From NCBI GenBank assembly GCA_029982615.1, contig JARRBK010000001.1, forward strand, positions 48,227 to 112,226: DNA of 64,000 nt. The letters run 5' to 3'. Of this stretch, positions 1-7,923 are shown piece by piece (within the stretch, counting starts at the first letter, position 1; each line of letters opens with the position of its first letter). The notes beneath the pieces are model-generated. The model saw nothing but the letters and a program-made list of their open reading frames with translations, was not told where the DNA came from and made no database searches. The translations under genes and the position numbers were made by a program. Source of the DNA: Tepidanaerobacteraceae bacterium (GTDB taxonomy: Bacteria; Bacillota; Thermosediminibacteria; Thermosediminibacterales; Tepidanaerobacteraceae).

Positions 1-142
1 AGGCACAGATTTGAAGGGAGTTTTTTCTATCAGAACTCTGGATGATGTAAAAAAACTTTACCTGTATTCCCATGATAAGGAAAAAGGAGTTATCATCGGC
101 GGCGGAGTTCTGGGACTTGAAGCCGCCTGGGTACTATATTAA
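1..142 (+). pseudogene. Fragment of an FAD/NAD(P)-dependent pyridine-nucleotide-disulfide oxidoreductase
   Basis: The frame starting at base 2 reads through the left edge and encodes about 46 residues. It contains a segment like the linker before the NAD-binding fold (IRTLDDVKKLY) followed by a dinucleotide-binding glycine motif, VIIGGGVLGLEAAWVL, as in rubredoxin or nitrite reductase type FAD proteins. The frame then stops at TAA 140-142, right after the first helix of that fold, so the rest of the NAD domain and the C-terminal domain are missing. The gene start lies outside the window. I read it as a truncated, probably dead gene. A frameshift or a deletion could each explain it. Confidence 0.6.
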
Positions 143-144
143 TA

Positions 145-258
145 GGGGATACCAAGCCAGCCATCAAGATATCCAACGCAATCAAAAAAAGAGTAAGCAT
201 CCCTCAGGAAATAGTAAAATCGAAAGATTTCAATCTTTTTTTAGAGAACCTTGCTTAA
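145..258 (+). pseudogene. Orphan C-terminal reading frame, unidentified
   Basis: Directly behind the stop of the oxidoreductase fragment, another frame runs open for 37 codons from GGG 145 to TAA 256-258 with a protein-like composition (for example KPAIKISNAIKKRVSIPQEI). It has no start codon or ribosome site. It resembles the tail of a gene joined to the oxidoreductase fragment by a deletion, and I do not recognise the family. It may be non-coding by chance. Confidence 0.25.
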
Positions 259-280
259 AAAATCAATGCGCTAAATAATA

Positions 281-326
281 ATTTTACAGCCCGCACACCG
301 GTAATAGTATGTACGGGCCGTAAAAT
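281..326 (-). terminator. Hairpin between convergent gene ends
   Basis: Arms 281-293 (ATTTTACAGCCCG) and 314-326 (CGGGCCGTAAAAT) pair over 13 positions with one mismatch and a 20-base loop. Read on the minus strand, the hairpin follows the dehydrogenase stop at 382 and is followed by a T-rich stretch (TTATTATTTAG). The large loop makes it a moderate terminator candidate that could serve either strand. Confidence 0.4.
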
Positions 327-381
327 TTATGCTGAAAAAAGCAACAGAACTGCCTGCAATCCCTGCTTTCTGTATGGATAT

Positions 382-1542
382 TTACAGCGATTCTCTATAT
401 ATTTTTTTTACATCTTCCAGTGTGGGCACTTTTGGGCTGACCTCCAAGTTATGGGTCATCCATTTAAAGGCATGTTCAGCCAGCTCATCAATATCTTTTT
501 CAGTAATGCCGAAAGCTGATATGCTGCGGGGAACTCCCACGCTGTCCATTAAATCTTTAAGGGCCTCCACAGACTTTTCGGCTGCTTCCATCAGTGTAAG
601 CCCTCTCACGTCCACTCCCAAGACTTCAGCCACTTTTGCGAATTTCCCGGGAGCTTCAGGAATGTTGAAGCGCATAAATGCCAGGGATACGGCCGCCAGG
701 CTTTCTCCGTGAGGCACGTTGTAAATGCCGCTGAGCGGATGCCCCATGCCGTGGATGCCGCAAGTGCCTGAAAGATTTATAGCAACACCTGCCAGTGTGT
801 TTGCCCAGGCCATGCGTTCGCGATACCGGATGTCCCCGCCATGCTCACATGCTCCCCTCAGATTTTCCACCACCAATCTCATTGCTTCCAGTGCCAGCGC
901 ATCGGTAAAAGGCTGACTCCTTCTTCCAACGTAAGCCTCCATAGCGTGGAAAAATACGTCTATACCTGTGGAAGCTGTAACCTTTTTGGGAACAGTCAGC
1001 ATGAGCTCCGGATCTATAATGGAAAACCTGGCGTAAGTTCTCGGAGACTTGAGGGATTTTTTAACCTTTGTGTCTGGGTTTGTAAACACAGCATAATTGT
1101 TAGCTTCGCTGCCAGTGCCAGCCGTTGTGGTAATCAGCGCAATGGGCAGCGCATCGCCCCCTGGCTTTCCGGCTATGTAATCAGACACGGGACCTTCATT
1201 TAAAGCTGCAAAGGCTATGCCCTTAGCTGTATCCATGGCGCTGCCTCCGCCGAGGCCAATGACGAATTCTACGCTATTTTCTCGCGCAAGCTTTGCCCCT
1301 CTTTCCACAGTGGTTGTGATGGGGTTGGGTTCCACTTCATCGAAAAGTATCCAGTCTATTTGCTCCTGCTCCAGGCTTTTTGTCACAACATCCAGATAAC
1401 CTGCTTTTTTTGCACTGGATTTTCCGGTAACTATAAGAGTTTTTTTCCCCAGGGACTTTGCATTGACGCCGACTTCTTTAACCTTCCCGGGCCCGAATAT
1501 AAGCCGGGCGGGCATGAAAAATTCAAAGTTCAATGGTTGCAC
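382..1542 (-). CDS. Iron-containing alcohol dehydrogenase (type III)
   Basis: The 386-residue length is normal for the family, which interconverts alcohols or hydroxy acids with aldehydes or keto acids using NAD(P) and one iron. The nucleotide loop GLGGGSAMDTAKG lies at about 97-108. The metal ligands D195, H199, H264 and H278 sit in the usual positions (STGIDVFFHA and GIHGMGHPLSGIYNVPHG). The protein is cytoplasmic. The start ATG has an AGGTGCAACC leader with a modest ribosome site. It lies 82 bp downstream of an IclR-type regulator on the same strand, which suggests co-regulation. The substrate cannot be read from the sequence. Short-chain alcohols, lactaldehyde or hydroxybutyrate are possible. 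Confidence 0.9.
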   Translation of the reverse strand: MQPLNFEFFMPARLIFGPGKVKEVGVNAKSLGKKTLIVTGKSSAKKAGYLDVVTKSLEQEQIDWILFDEVEPNPITTTVERGAKLARENSVEFVIGLGGGSAMDTAKGIAFAALNEGPVSDYIAGKPGGDALPIALITTTAGTGSEANNYAVFTNPDTKVKKSLKSPRTYARFSIIDPELMLTVPKKVTASTGIDVFFHAMEAYVGRRSQPFTDALALEAMRLVVENLRGACEHGGDIRYRERMAWANTLAGVAINLSGTCGIHGMGHPLSGIYNVPHGESLAAVSLAFMRFNIPEAPGKFAKVAEVLGVDVRGLTLMEAAEKSVEALKDLMDSVGVPRSISAFGITEKDIDELAEHAFKWMTHNLEVSPKVPTLEDVKKIYRESL

Positions 1543-1624
1543 CTCCAGATCGTATTATTAAAAACCATTTTTAAACTCCAACAATCATCCTTACTTCTCC
1601 CATATTGTAGCATTTATCTTTAAT

Positions 1625-2392
1625 TTATTCAATCCGCCACCCCATTTTCAGCGAAATACTGCGGGCGCATTCCACTGCCTTCTGCGCAAAAAAATCGAAT
1701 TTGTCAGCAGTTATAGTTACTGTTGACCCCGAAATGCTCAGCGCTCCGATAACCGTTCCGGAGTAATCAAAAATAGGGGCTCCTATGCATCGTATTCCTT
1801 CCTCATTTTCCTCATCATCCAGCGCGTATCCGGCTTTTCTGACGTTTTCAAGGTGTTTCATAAGCTCGCCGGGGTCTGTGATGGTCTTTGCAGTGTATTT
1901 TTCCAGCCCCTCGTCGATTACTTTTTTTACAAAATCATTCGGGGAAAAAGCCAAGATAGCTTTGCCCACCGCTGAAGCGTGCATGGGAGCCTTGCGGCCT
2001 ATTTGAGAATACATGCGGATGGTCCTGTTGCTATCTATTTTATCGATATAAATGGCGCTGTTGCCGTCGGGCACTACCAGGTGAACGGTTTCATTCACCT
2101 CTGATGAAAGCTCTTTTAGAAGTTCATGAGCTTCGCGGCGAAGGTCCATTCTTTCCAGGATCGTCCCCGCCAAGTGAAGCAACTTCATGCCCAGGCGATA
2201 CTTTTCGGTATAGGGATTTTGCTCCACGTATCCAAAAAACATAAGTGTGGCTAAAAGGCGGTGAACAGTGCTTTTATGGAGGGACAGGCGCCGGGAAAGT
2301 TCAGTTACGCCAAGCCCTTCCCTTTCATCTGCCAGCTGCTCCAGTATTTTTACAGCCCTTTCAATAGACTGGACGGTGTAATCTTGCGGCAT
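1625..2392 (-). CDS. IclR-family transcriptional regulator
   Basis: The 255 residues fit the IclR fold. A winged helix lies at about 1-75, with recognition helix LSLHKSTVHRLLATL, and a ligand-binding domain follows at about 80-250 (HLVVPDGNSAIYIDK, GVGKAILAF-like AVGKAILAF, GIRCIGAPIFDYSG). Such proteins respond to small acids such as KDG, pyruvate or glyoxylate. It is likely transcribed with the dehydrogenase downstream. A palindrome of the kind used by KdgR-type IclR proteins occurs upstream of the KDPG aldolase at 20805-20819, so regulation of KDG metabolism is a reasonable guess, though unproven. Confidence 0.9.
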   Translation of the reverse strand: MPQDYTVQSIERAVKILEQLADEREGLGVTELSRRLSLHKSTVHRLLATLMFFGYVEQNPYTEKYRLGMKLLHLAGTILERMDLRREAHELLKELSSEVNETVHLVVPDGNSAIYIDKIDSNRTIRMYSQIGRKAPMHASAVGKAILAFSPNDFVKKVIDEGLEKYTAKTITDPGELMKHLENVRKAGYALDDEENEEGIRCIGAPIFDYSGTVIGALSISGSTVTITADKFDFFAQKAVECARSISLKMGWRIE

Positions 2393-2608
2393 GATTTCCC
2401 TCCAATGTTTTTGAAGATGTGCCGTAATAAGAAAAATGGTTTTGCTGCTTCAATATAGCAATTCGACATTTATAGTTAAAATCCTTTCCTTAATCCAAAA
2501 AAACCGTTCCCTAATCTATTATTGATTTCGGTGTAAACATTAGGCAAGCATCCCCGCCTTTGATTTTATGAAGCACTTTAAGCCTACCACCTTTGAAGGC
2601 ATTTTTCA

Positions 2609-2638
2609 TTGAAATTGTAAGCTTCGGTACGTTATAAT
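2609..2638 (+). promoter_or_regulatory. Sigma-A type promoter for the DUF815 ATPase gene
   Basis: A -35 TTGAAA (2609-2614) and a perfect -10 TATAAT (2633-2638) are separated by 18 bp. The -10 ends 34 bp before the ATG at 2673, which is preceded by a GGGGAG ribosome site. Both hexamers sit in the 280-bp divergent gap between the IclR gene and this gene. Confidence 0.7.
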
Positions 2639-2672
2639 GTTTTTAATTTAAAAATCATGGGGAGAGGCAGCG

Positions 2673-4028
2673 ATGGATAATTTTAACATTATGATTTGCA
2701 AAACACTTTTACATTCAAAAGAACTAGTAGTTTATAAGAACATATTAAAAGACGCTGTAATCATTAAATTTCAGGATATTCTTAACCAGGCCCTTGACGG
2801 CGATTCGGGGGATATCTTATCGAACTATCACGATTTTCTCGGAATGCTGGTGGAAAGAGTAGAACTCGAAGGAATAATTTTTTCCGGTAATCTATGGAAG
2901 GATTTCATGCTCGATCTGGTGATTTCCGACGAAAACCCTTTCAGCCTCATATGTGAGTCGTCAGGTTTCAGCGCAGTGGGATATGCCCTTTTGAATCTTG
3001 TAATCCGCGACTTGCAGTGTTTGCAACGACTATACAATTTCGATTTTTCTCTTTTTATGGAATTTTTACATAAAAAATTCCCCGAGATAGAATTTAGGAG
3101 CTTCCCTTGTTGCTATGAATCCTGCGGAGCAAAAGGCCCATCTTTCCCCCCCACATTCATTGAAAAAAAGAAGCATCTGGCCAAAATACTCGACAATTCA
3201 CCTGACTGGGGTTTAAATGCAAAAGATGTGGCCTCTTTTTATAAAGAGGCGGGGTGCGGTAAATTTGCCAGATACTGGAGCTTCAAAGTGGTGGAGACTG
3301 AAAACGGCCCCATGCTCTGCGGCATTCCGGACCCCGACCCGGTCAGGCTTTCAGATCTGGTGGGTTATGAATCCCAGAAAAAAGAAGTGGTGGAAAACAC
3401 CCGCCAGTTTGTTGCAGGCTACAGCGCCAACAATATGCTGCTCTACGGAGACCGCGGCACGGGAAAATCGTCTACCATTAAAGCCCTGCTTCACGAATTC
3501 GGGAAAGACGGCCTTCGACTGGTAGAGGTCCCAAAATACCATCTTATGCACCTTAACCGCATAATCTCCGAACTTAGGGCAAGGCCCCAGCGCTTTATTA
3601 TCTTCATAGATGACCTTTCTTTTGAAGAAAACGAAACAGAATATAAATATCTGAAGTCCATTCTCGAGGGAAGCCTTGAAGCAAAGCCGGAAAACGTGCT
3701 GATATACGCCACTTCCAACCGCCGCCACCTGGTTAGGGAGTTTTACAGCGACGCTACGGGCGATGAAATAAAATCCCGGGACACGATACAGGAAAAATTG
3801 TCTCTTTCAGACCGTTTCGGCATAACGGTTATCTTTCCATCGCCGGATAAGGCTGAATATCTCCAAATAGTAGAAGGCATTGCCAAAAAACGAGGGATAA
3901 ACCTTGATGCCCAAAAGCTGCGGGAACTTGCCCTCAAATGGGAGCTCTGGAACAACCAGCGTTCCGGCAGGACTGCCAGGCAGTTTATAGATGACCTTTC
4001 TGGAAAAATGGGCTTGGGCGAAATTTAG
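2673..4028 (+). CDS. DUF815-family AAA ATPase
   Basis: The 451 residues carry an N-terminal region without a recognised motif (about 1-230) and a single AAA module. Walker A is GDRGTGKSS at about 260-268, Walker B is FIIFIDDLSFE at about 308, and a sensor-like ATSNRRHLV lies at about 350. This is the DUF815 type common in Firmicutes and other bacteria, whose cellular role is unknown. It is monocistronic, with its own promoter and a strong terminator at 4073-4107. It faces opposite to nearly all neighbours, so it is probably unrelated to the catabolic genes around it. Confidence 0.85.
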   Translation: MDNFNIMICKTLLHSKELVVYKNILKDAVIIKFQDILNQALDGDSGDILSNYHDFLGMLVERVELEGIIFSGNLWKDFMLDLVISDENPFSLICESSGFSAVGYALLNLVIRDLQCLQRLYNFDFSLFMEFLHKKFPEIEFRSFPCCYESCGAKGPSFPPTFIEKKKHLAKILDNSPDWGLNAKDVASFYKEAGCGKFARYWSFKVVETENGPMLCGIPDPDPVRLSDLVGYESQKKEVVENTRQFVAGYSANNMLLYGDRGTGKSSTIKALLHEFGKDGLRLVEVPKYHLMHLNRIISELRARPQRFIIFIDDLSFEENETEYKYLKSILEGSLEAKPENVLIYATSNRRHLVREFYSDATGDEIKSRDTIQEKLSLSDRFGITVIFPSPDKAEYLQIVEGIAKKRGINLDAQKLRELALKWELWNNQRSGRTARQFIDDLSGKMGLGEI

Positions 4029-4072
4029 GATAAAAACCTAAGTCTTTCTCTTGCTGCAGTCGTATAAAAGCT

Positions 4073-4107
4073 AAGGCCTCAATTAGAATCTTATTGAGGC
4101 CTTTTTG
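4073..4107 (+). terminator. Rho-independent terminator, possibly bidirectional
   Basis: A perfect 11-bp stem AAGGCCTCAAT (4073-4083) and ATTGAGGCCTT (4093-4103) has a 9-base loop and is followed by a T run on the plus strand. It lies 44 bp after the ATPase stop. The right arm overlaps the last codons and stop of the aroE remnant read on the other strand, and the A-rich flank there would also allow termination of that transcript. Confidence 0.85.
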
Positions 4108-4639
4108 CCAAATACTCCATCATTGATTTTTTCATGATTTCCAAGGGTGCTTCTCTTCCAGTCCATATTTTAAAGGCAACAGCAGCCTGATGAATGAGCA
4201 GGCTTGTCCCTGCAATCGTCTTAAGATTGAGGCTTGCAGCTTTTTTTAAAAATGAGGTTTCCAGAGGCTCGTATACGGTATCATAAATCACTGCATCTTT
4301 TTGCACATACTGCCACGGAACTAGTACAGCCAGATCTCCTTTATTGTTCATGCCCAGCGATGTGCAGTTTATTATCAAATCGCTCTCATTTAGCGCATTA
4401 CTCCATTGTCGGGTTTCCCAGGGTAAAATTCTTACTTCAATTTCTTTAAAATTGCTCAATTTGTCTGCCAGAGCGAAAGCCCTCTCGAAATTTCTGTTGG
4501 TTATATATATTTTCTTAAACTTATTCATCGCCAATTGAACCGAAACGGCTTTTGCCACCCCTCCGGCGCCGAAAACAAATGCACACCACAGTTTGCGGTT
4601 TGCACGCACGAAATACCGTTTCGGCTTAAATAAATTCAT
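4091..4639 (-). pseudogene. aroE: Shikimate dehydrogenase remnant, N-terminal domain missing
   Basis: The 182-residue frame matches only the C-terminal NADP-binding half of AroE. It has the glycine motif FGAGGVAKAV, then YITNRN, INCTSLGM, YDTVYEP and the C-terminal helix around GTSLLIHQAAVAFKIWTG. A full AroE has about 270-290 residues. The N-terminal shikimate-binding domain, with its conserved Ser, Lys and Asp, is absent. The frame begins right behind the stop of the URO-D gene, with an ATG lacking any ribosome site and about 19 unrelated residues before the glycine motif. This looks like a deletion that joined the two genes. A very short domain-only protein is possible but less likely. Confidence 0.75.
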
Positions 4640-6049
4640 TTATAAACATAAACTTATTATAAAATTGAACATTAGATCTTCGTATTTTTTAATTTTTTCC
4701 GATATGACGCTCTCTGGCCTGTCTTCCAATTCCGAATGCTTTTCTTTGTATTTTTCCCAGGTTGTAAAATACTTTGATTTTATATTTTTGTCTATTTCAC
4801 TTATTATTCGGTCGGTATTATCGACTCGGCCCAGCCTTTGCGTATTGCCGAGGCGTTCTGATTCAGAGTACCTGCCGTTTTCGTATACATACTGTAAAAC
4901 TGACTTCAGATTTTCCACAATATTACCGTGCAAATCAAGGACGCTTTTATCAAAATCGAACCAATATTTTCCTCCTGGTGCAAGAATATCCAACAGTTCT
5001 TTTGCTTTATCAATGCATTGTTCTTTTGTCCCTTCGTGTAGAAGCGATATGGGGTAAAATCCGGAGATGATATGTTTTTTGCCCAATTTGTCTTTTACAA
5101 TCTTCGGATCTCCGTATTCAAAGCGCAGGATTGTATTTTCCGGCAATTCATAAAGGTAGTCCAGATACCTCATCCAGTCATTTTCCAAAAATAGCAATAC
5201 ATTAATCCCCATCTCGGTAAGTGCTTCCACCTGTTTCTTCAGTGTGGGCCAGTAGAATTTTTCAAAATCCTTCAGGCGCATGTAAGGAGCCATATGAAGC
5301 GGAATCAATGTCATTCCGAAATCTGATGGAGCCGGCAGCCTGCCTTTTTTTATGAGCAAAGGCATCACTGCTTCGCATGCTGCCACCACTTTATCGGGAA
5401 TGCGCCGAATGTCTTTGGAAATACCGGTAAAACTTCTAAAACAGTCTGCTAAAAAATCGTACGGCGCTTCCGTTTGGCCGCCAGGTATGCTTGCATAGCC
5501 GTACCTTGCGCGCAATTTTGCCGACAGGGCTCCAAAGGTTTCCGTTTCATCGCCGTAAGCTCTCATTGCTTTGGCCAGAGTCAGTGATTTAATATTGGGG
5601 TCTTCTGTATCAAGTTCAGTATACAGCCTGGGCAAAATCTTTTCAATAATGCAATCATAGGGCGAAGCTATGAATTCATCATAATCTTCAGGCAGCATGC
5701 CTTCAACGTTCGGATGTTGCATAACCCCGTTGGAAGCCATGACAAAGGATTTCGACCCCAAAAGCTGGTAGAATGAAGGGCTCCTTTGGGTATTGCTGCC
5801 CGGAAGAACATCGGAGAAAAATTCCTGACAGACTTTATCAAAGGCTTCCTCTGCTCTGGTCATGTCCCAATATACTTCTGCAAGATTCAGATTCGAGTAT
5901 TCGACAATGGCATCGAAAGCAAGAGGATTTTTGACTGGTATTCTAGAAGGAACATTCCCTCTGAAAAGGTCAATGAATATTTGTTGTCTTTCCATTTCCA
6001 GCGTTTTCACATCACTCAATTTTTTCACCCATCCCTGGCAGATTTTCAC
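4640..6049 (-). CDS. URO-D superfamily protein (corrinoid methyltransferase-like)
   Basis: The 469 residues resemble the uroporphyrinogen-decarboxylase superfamily branch found in anaerobes. These proteins are usually methyltransferases acting with corrinoid proteins rather than in haem synthesis. Typical stretches are FGMTLIPLHMAPYMRLKDFEKF-like sequence in the middle and IISGFYPISLLH followed by GGKYWFDFDKSVLD near 330-390. No corrinoid protein or reactivator is encoded nearby. The GTG at 6049 has a GGAGA site. Starts at residue 11 (TTG) or 19 (ATG 5995) are possible. It is the last gene of the TRAP operon and its C-terminal tail abuts the aroE deletion, so its last residues may be altered. 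Confidence 0.7.
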   Translation of the reverse strand: MKICQGWVKKLSDVKTLEMERQQIFIDLFRGNVPSRIPVKNPLAFDAIVEYSNLNLAEVYWDMTRAEEAFDKVCQEFFSDVLPGSNTQRSPSFYQLLGSKSFVMASNGVMQHPNVEGMLPEDYDEFIASPYDCIIEKILPRLYTELDTEDPNIKSLTLAKAMRAYGDETETFGALSAKLRARYGYASIPGGQTEAPYDFLADCFRSFTGISKDIRRIPDKVVAACEAVMPLLIKKGRLPAPSDFGMTLIPLHMAPYMRLKDFEKFYWPTLKKQVEALTEMGINVLLFLENDWMRYLDYLYELPENTILRFEYGDPKIVKDKLGKKHIISGFYPISLLHEGTKEQCIDKAKELLDILAPGGKYWFDFDKSVLDLHGNIVENLKSVLQYVYENGRYSESERLGNTQRLGRVDNTDRIISEIDKNIKSKYFTTWEKYKEKHSELEDRPESVISEKIKKYEDLMFNFIISLCL

Positions 6050-6112
6050 GCTTCATTCGTTCTCCGACCGCCTGTTTTAATACGTTCATGTGAAGCAAGA
6101 TTTTACCTCTCT

Positions 6113-7390
6113 TTAAGGCATGAATTTATTTGGCAAGTACATGGTTATTCCTGGAATAAATGTAATCAATCCAAGGACAAAAATCATCACAGCCCAGAAT
6201 GGTATTAAGGATTTGAACATCTTGGACATGGGCATGTTTGCGATGCTGGACGATACGAATAAAGTGAGACCCACCGGCGGTGTGGATAAGCCTATCGCCA
6301 GATTTGTAACTGTTATAAGACCAAAATGCACGGGATCAATGCCCAATTTCGTCACAATAGGCAGTAGGATGGGAACTATCAGGATAATGGCCGGTGTGGT
6401 ATCAAGAATAGTACCTAAAAATAAAAGTATAATATTTATTAATATCAATATAATTATGTGGTTTTGAGTAACAGATAAAATAGCAGCCGCCATTTTTATT
6501 GGAATCTGCTGGTTTGTCAAAATCCATGATAATATCGCCGTCGTTGCCACACAGAACATTACCATGGCAGTGGTCACGCCGCTTTCTACAAAAATTTTAG
6601 GAAGGTCGCTTAATTTTAACTGTTTATATACAAACATGCCTACTATGATAGAATAAACAACTGCTACCACTGAAGCTTCGGTGGCGGTAAAAACCCCGCT
6701 TAAGATTCCTCCCATGATTATAACCACCATCAGAAGGGCCCATATCGACTCTATAAAACTTTTCCAAAGGCTCTTTAAGCTCGCTTTGGGTTCAGCCGGG
6801 TATCCCCTCTTGATGGCAAAATAGTAGCTTACTGCCATTAACCCCAGACCAATCAGCAATCCCGGAATATATCCACCTAAAAATAATTTGCCTATTGAAA
6901 CGCTTCCTGTAATAGCATATATTACCATTGGGATGCTCGGGGGGATTATTACTCCTATGGACCCGGCGGTGGCAATCAGGGCTGCAGCAAAACTTTTTCC
7001 ATAGTTCTTTTTTTCCATAGCCGGAATTAAAACCGAACCTATGGCCGCACTGTCGGCAGCTGCAGAACCCGATATTCCTCCAAAAATCATGGAAGCTACC
7101 ACAGAAACCATTGCCAGGCCACCTCTTATATGGCCTACCAGGTTGCCTGCAAAGTTAATGATTTTTATTGAAATCCCGCCTCTATCCATCAGATTCCCTG
7201 CCAGTATAAAAAACGGCACAGCCATGAGCGGGAAAGAATCTATCTGTGTAAACATTCTTTGAGGCACTACCATAAGCGGAATATTGCCTACAGATATGAT
7301 GCCGTAAATGGAAGCCAGGGCTATAGCAAAGGCTACAGGCAATCCCATAAGGCAAAATACTGCCAGCAGCAGGAATAATATAGCAATCAT
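6113..7390 (-). CDS. dctM: TRAP transporter large permease (DctM type)
   Basis: The 425-residue hydrophobic protein has about 12 membrane segments and the typical opening GLPVAFAIALAS, the loop GNLMDRGGIS and late motifs GTILDTTPAIILIVPILLP and NLAIGLSTPPVGLTLFV. It is the sodium-coupled translocating subunit that works with DctQ and a periplasmic-type binding protein to import an organic acid. Its ATG overlaps the dctQ stop by 4 bp (ATGA), so the two are translationally coupled. Confidence 0.93.
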   Translation of the reverse strand: MIAILFLLLAVFCLMGLPVAFAIALASIYGIISVGNIPLMVVPQRMFTQIDSFPLMAVPFFILAGNLMDRGGISIKIINFAGNLVGHIRGGLAMVSVVASMIFGGISGSAAADSAAIGSVLIPAMEKKNYGKSFAAALIATAGSIGVIIPPSIPMVIYAITGSVSIGKLFLGGYIPGLLIGLGLMAVSYYFAIKRGYPAEPKASLKSLWKSFIESIWALLMVVIIMGGILSGVFTATEASVVAVVYSIIVGMFVYKQLKLSDLPKIFVESGVTTAMVMFCVATTAILSWILTNQQIPIKMAAAILSVTQNHIIILILINIILLFLGTILDTTPAIILIVPILLPIVTKLGIDPVHFGLITVTNLAIGLSTPPVGLTLFVSSSIANMPMSKMFKSLIPFWAVMIFVLGLITFIPGITMYLPNKFMP

Positions 7391-7866
7391 TTTTCTTCCC
7401 CTTTTCCTCCATTATCATTAAATAAAAATCTTTCAAGAGTGTGAAAAAATATCAGCAGGCCAGACAAAGGCAGCGCAAAATATGGTACTGCCATGTTCAA
7501 CTGAAGTGCAGGAGACAACTGGACAGAAGTGTATTGAGTCAGAACAAAACCGTAATACACAATGATGGAGGCAAAAAGCATTATCAATACATATATAGCT
7601 GACTCAATTATCTTTTTAATATTATCGGGAAAAAGATTCACCACAATATCCACCTGAAAATGCCCCCATCTATGCAGGGCTACGCTTGCACCGATAAAAG
7701 TTATCCAGACAAAAAGGTATCTAGCTAGTTCTTCCGACCATGCCAGAGGTGAATTCAGCACGAAGCGAAAAAAAACCTGAGCAAAAGTTACTACAGTCAT
7801 AGCTCCAATGAGCAGAACAAGAAGGTATTCTTCTAACTTAATAAGGTATTTCCTGATAGCCGTCAT
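7387..7866 (-). CDS. dctQ: TRAP transporter small permease (DctQ type)
   Basis: The 159 residues form four predicted membrane helices with the DctQ signature region WSEELARYLFVWITFIGAS and the following ALHRWGHFQVD at about 40-75. A good ribosome site (GGAGGGATATT) precedes the ATG. It lies between dctP and dctM and is separated from dctP by a strong intercistronic hairpin. It bridges the binding protein and DctM in the membrane. Confidence 0.92.
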   Translation of the reverse strand: MTAIRKYLIKLEEYLLVLLIGAMTVVTFAQVFFRFVLNSPLAWSEELARYLFVWITFIGASVALHRWGHFQVDIVVNLFPDNIKKIIESAIYVLIMLFASIIVYYGFVLTQYTSVQLSPALQLNMAVPYFALPLSGLLIFFHTLERFLFNDNGGKGEEK

Positions 7867-7892
7867 AATATCCCTCCAGAGGAGTTAAATCC

Positions 7893-7916
7893 GGGGTTTG
7901 GCTTGAGCCAAACCCC
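7893..7916 (-). other. Intercistronic hairpin between dctP and dctQ
   Basis: A perfect 10-bp stem GGGGTTTGGC (7893-7902) and GCCAAACCCC (7907-7916) closes a 4-base loop. It sits directly behind the dctP stop (7924) and before the dctQ ribosome site. No U tract follows on the minus strand, so it is more likely a partial terminator or 3-prime stabiliser that keeps the binding protein in excess over the permeases than a full stop. Confidence 0.65.
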
Positions 7917-7923
7917 CTTTATC

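Noticed and set aside
72..278. Open frame of 68 codons across the left-edge remnants
   Set aside because: It crosses the oxidoreductase fragment in another frame, has no ribosome site and a low-complexity composition. The frames at 2-142 and 145-258 explain the region better.
6120..6467. 115-codon plus-strand frame inside dctM
   Set aside because: It is a mirror of the strongly conserved membrane protein on the other strand, without a ribosome site.
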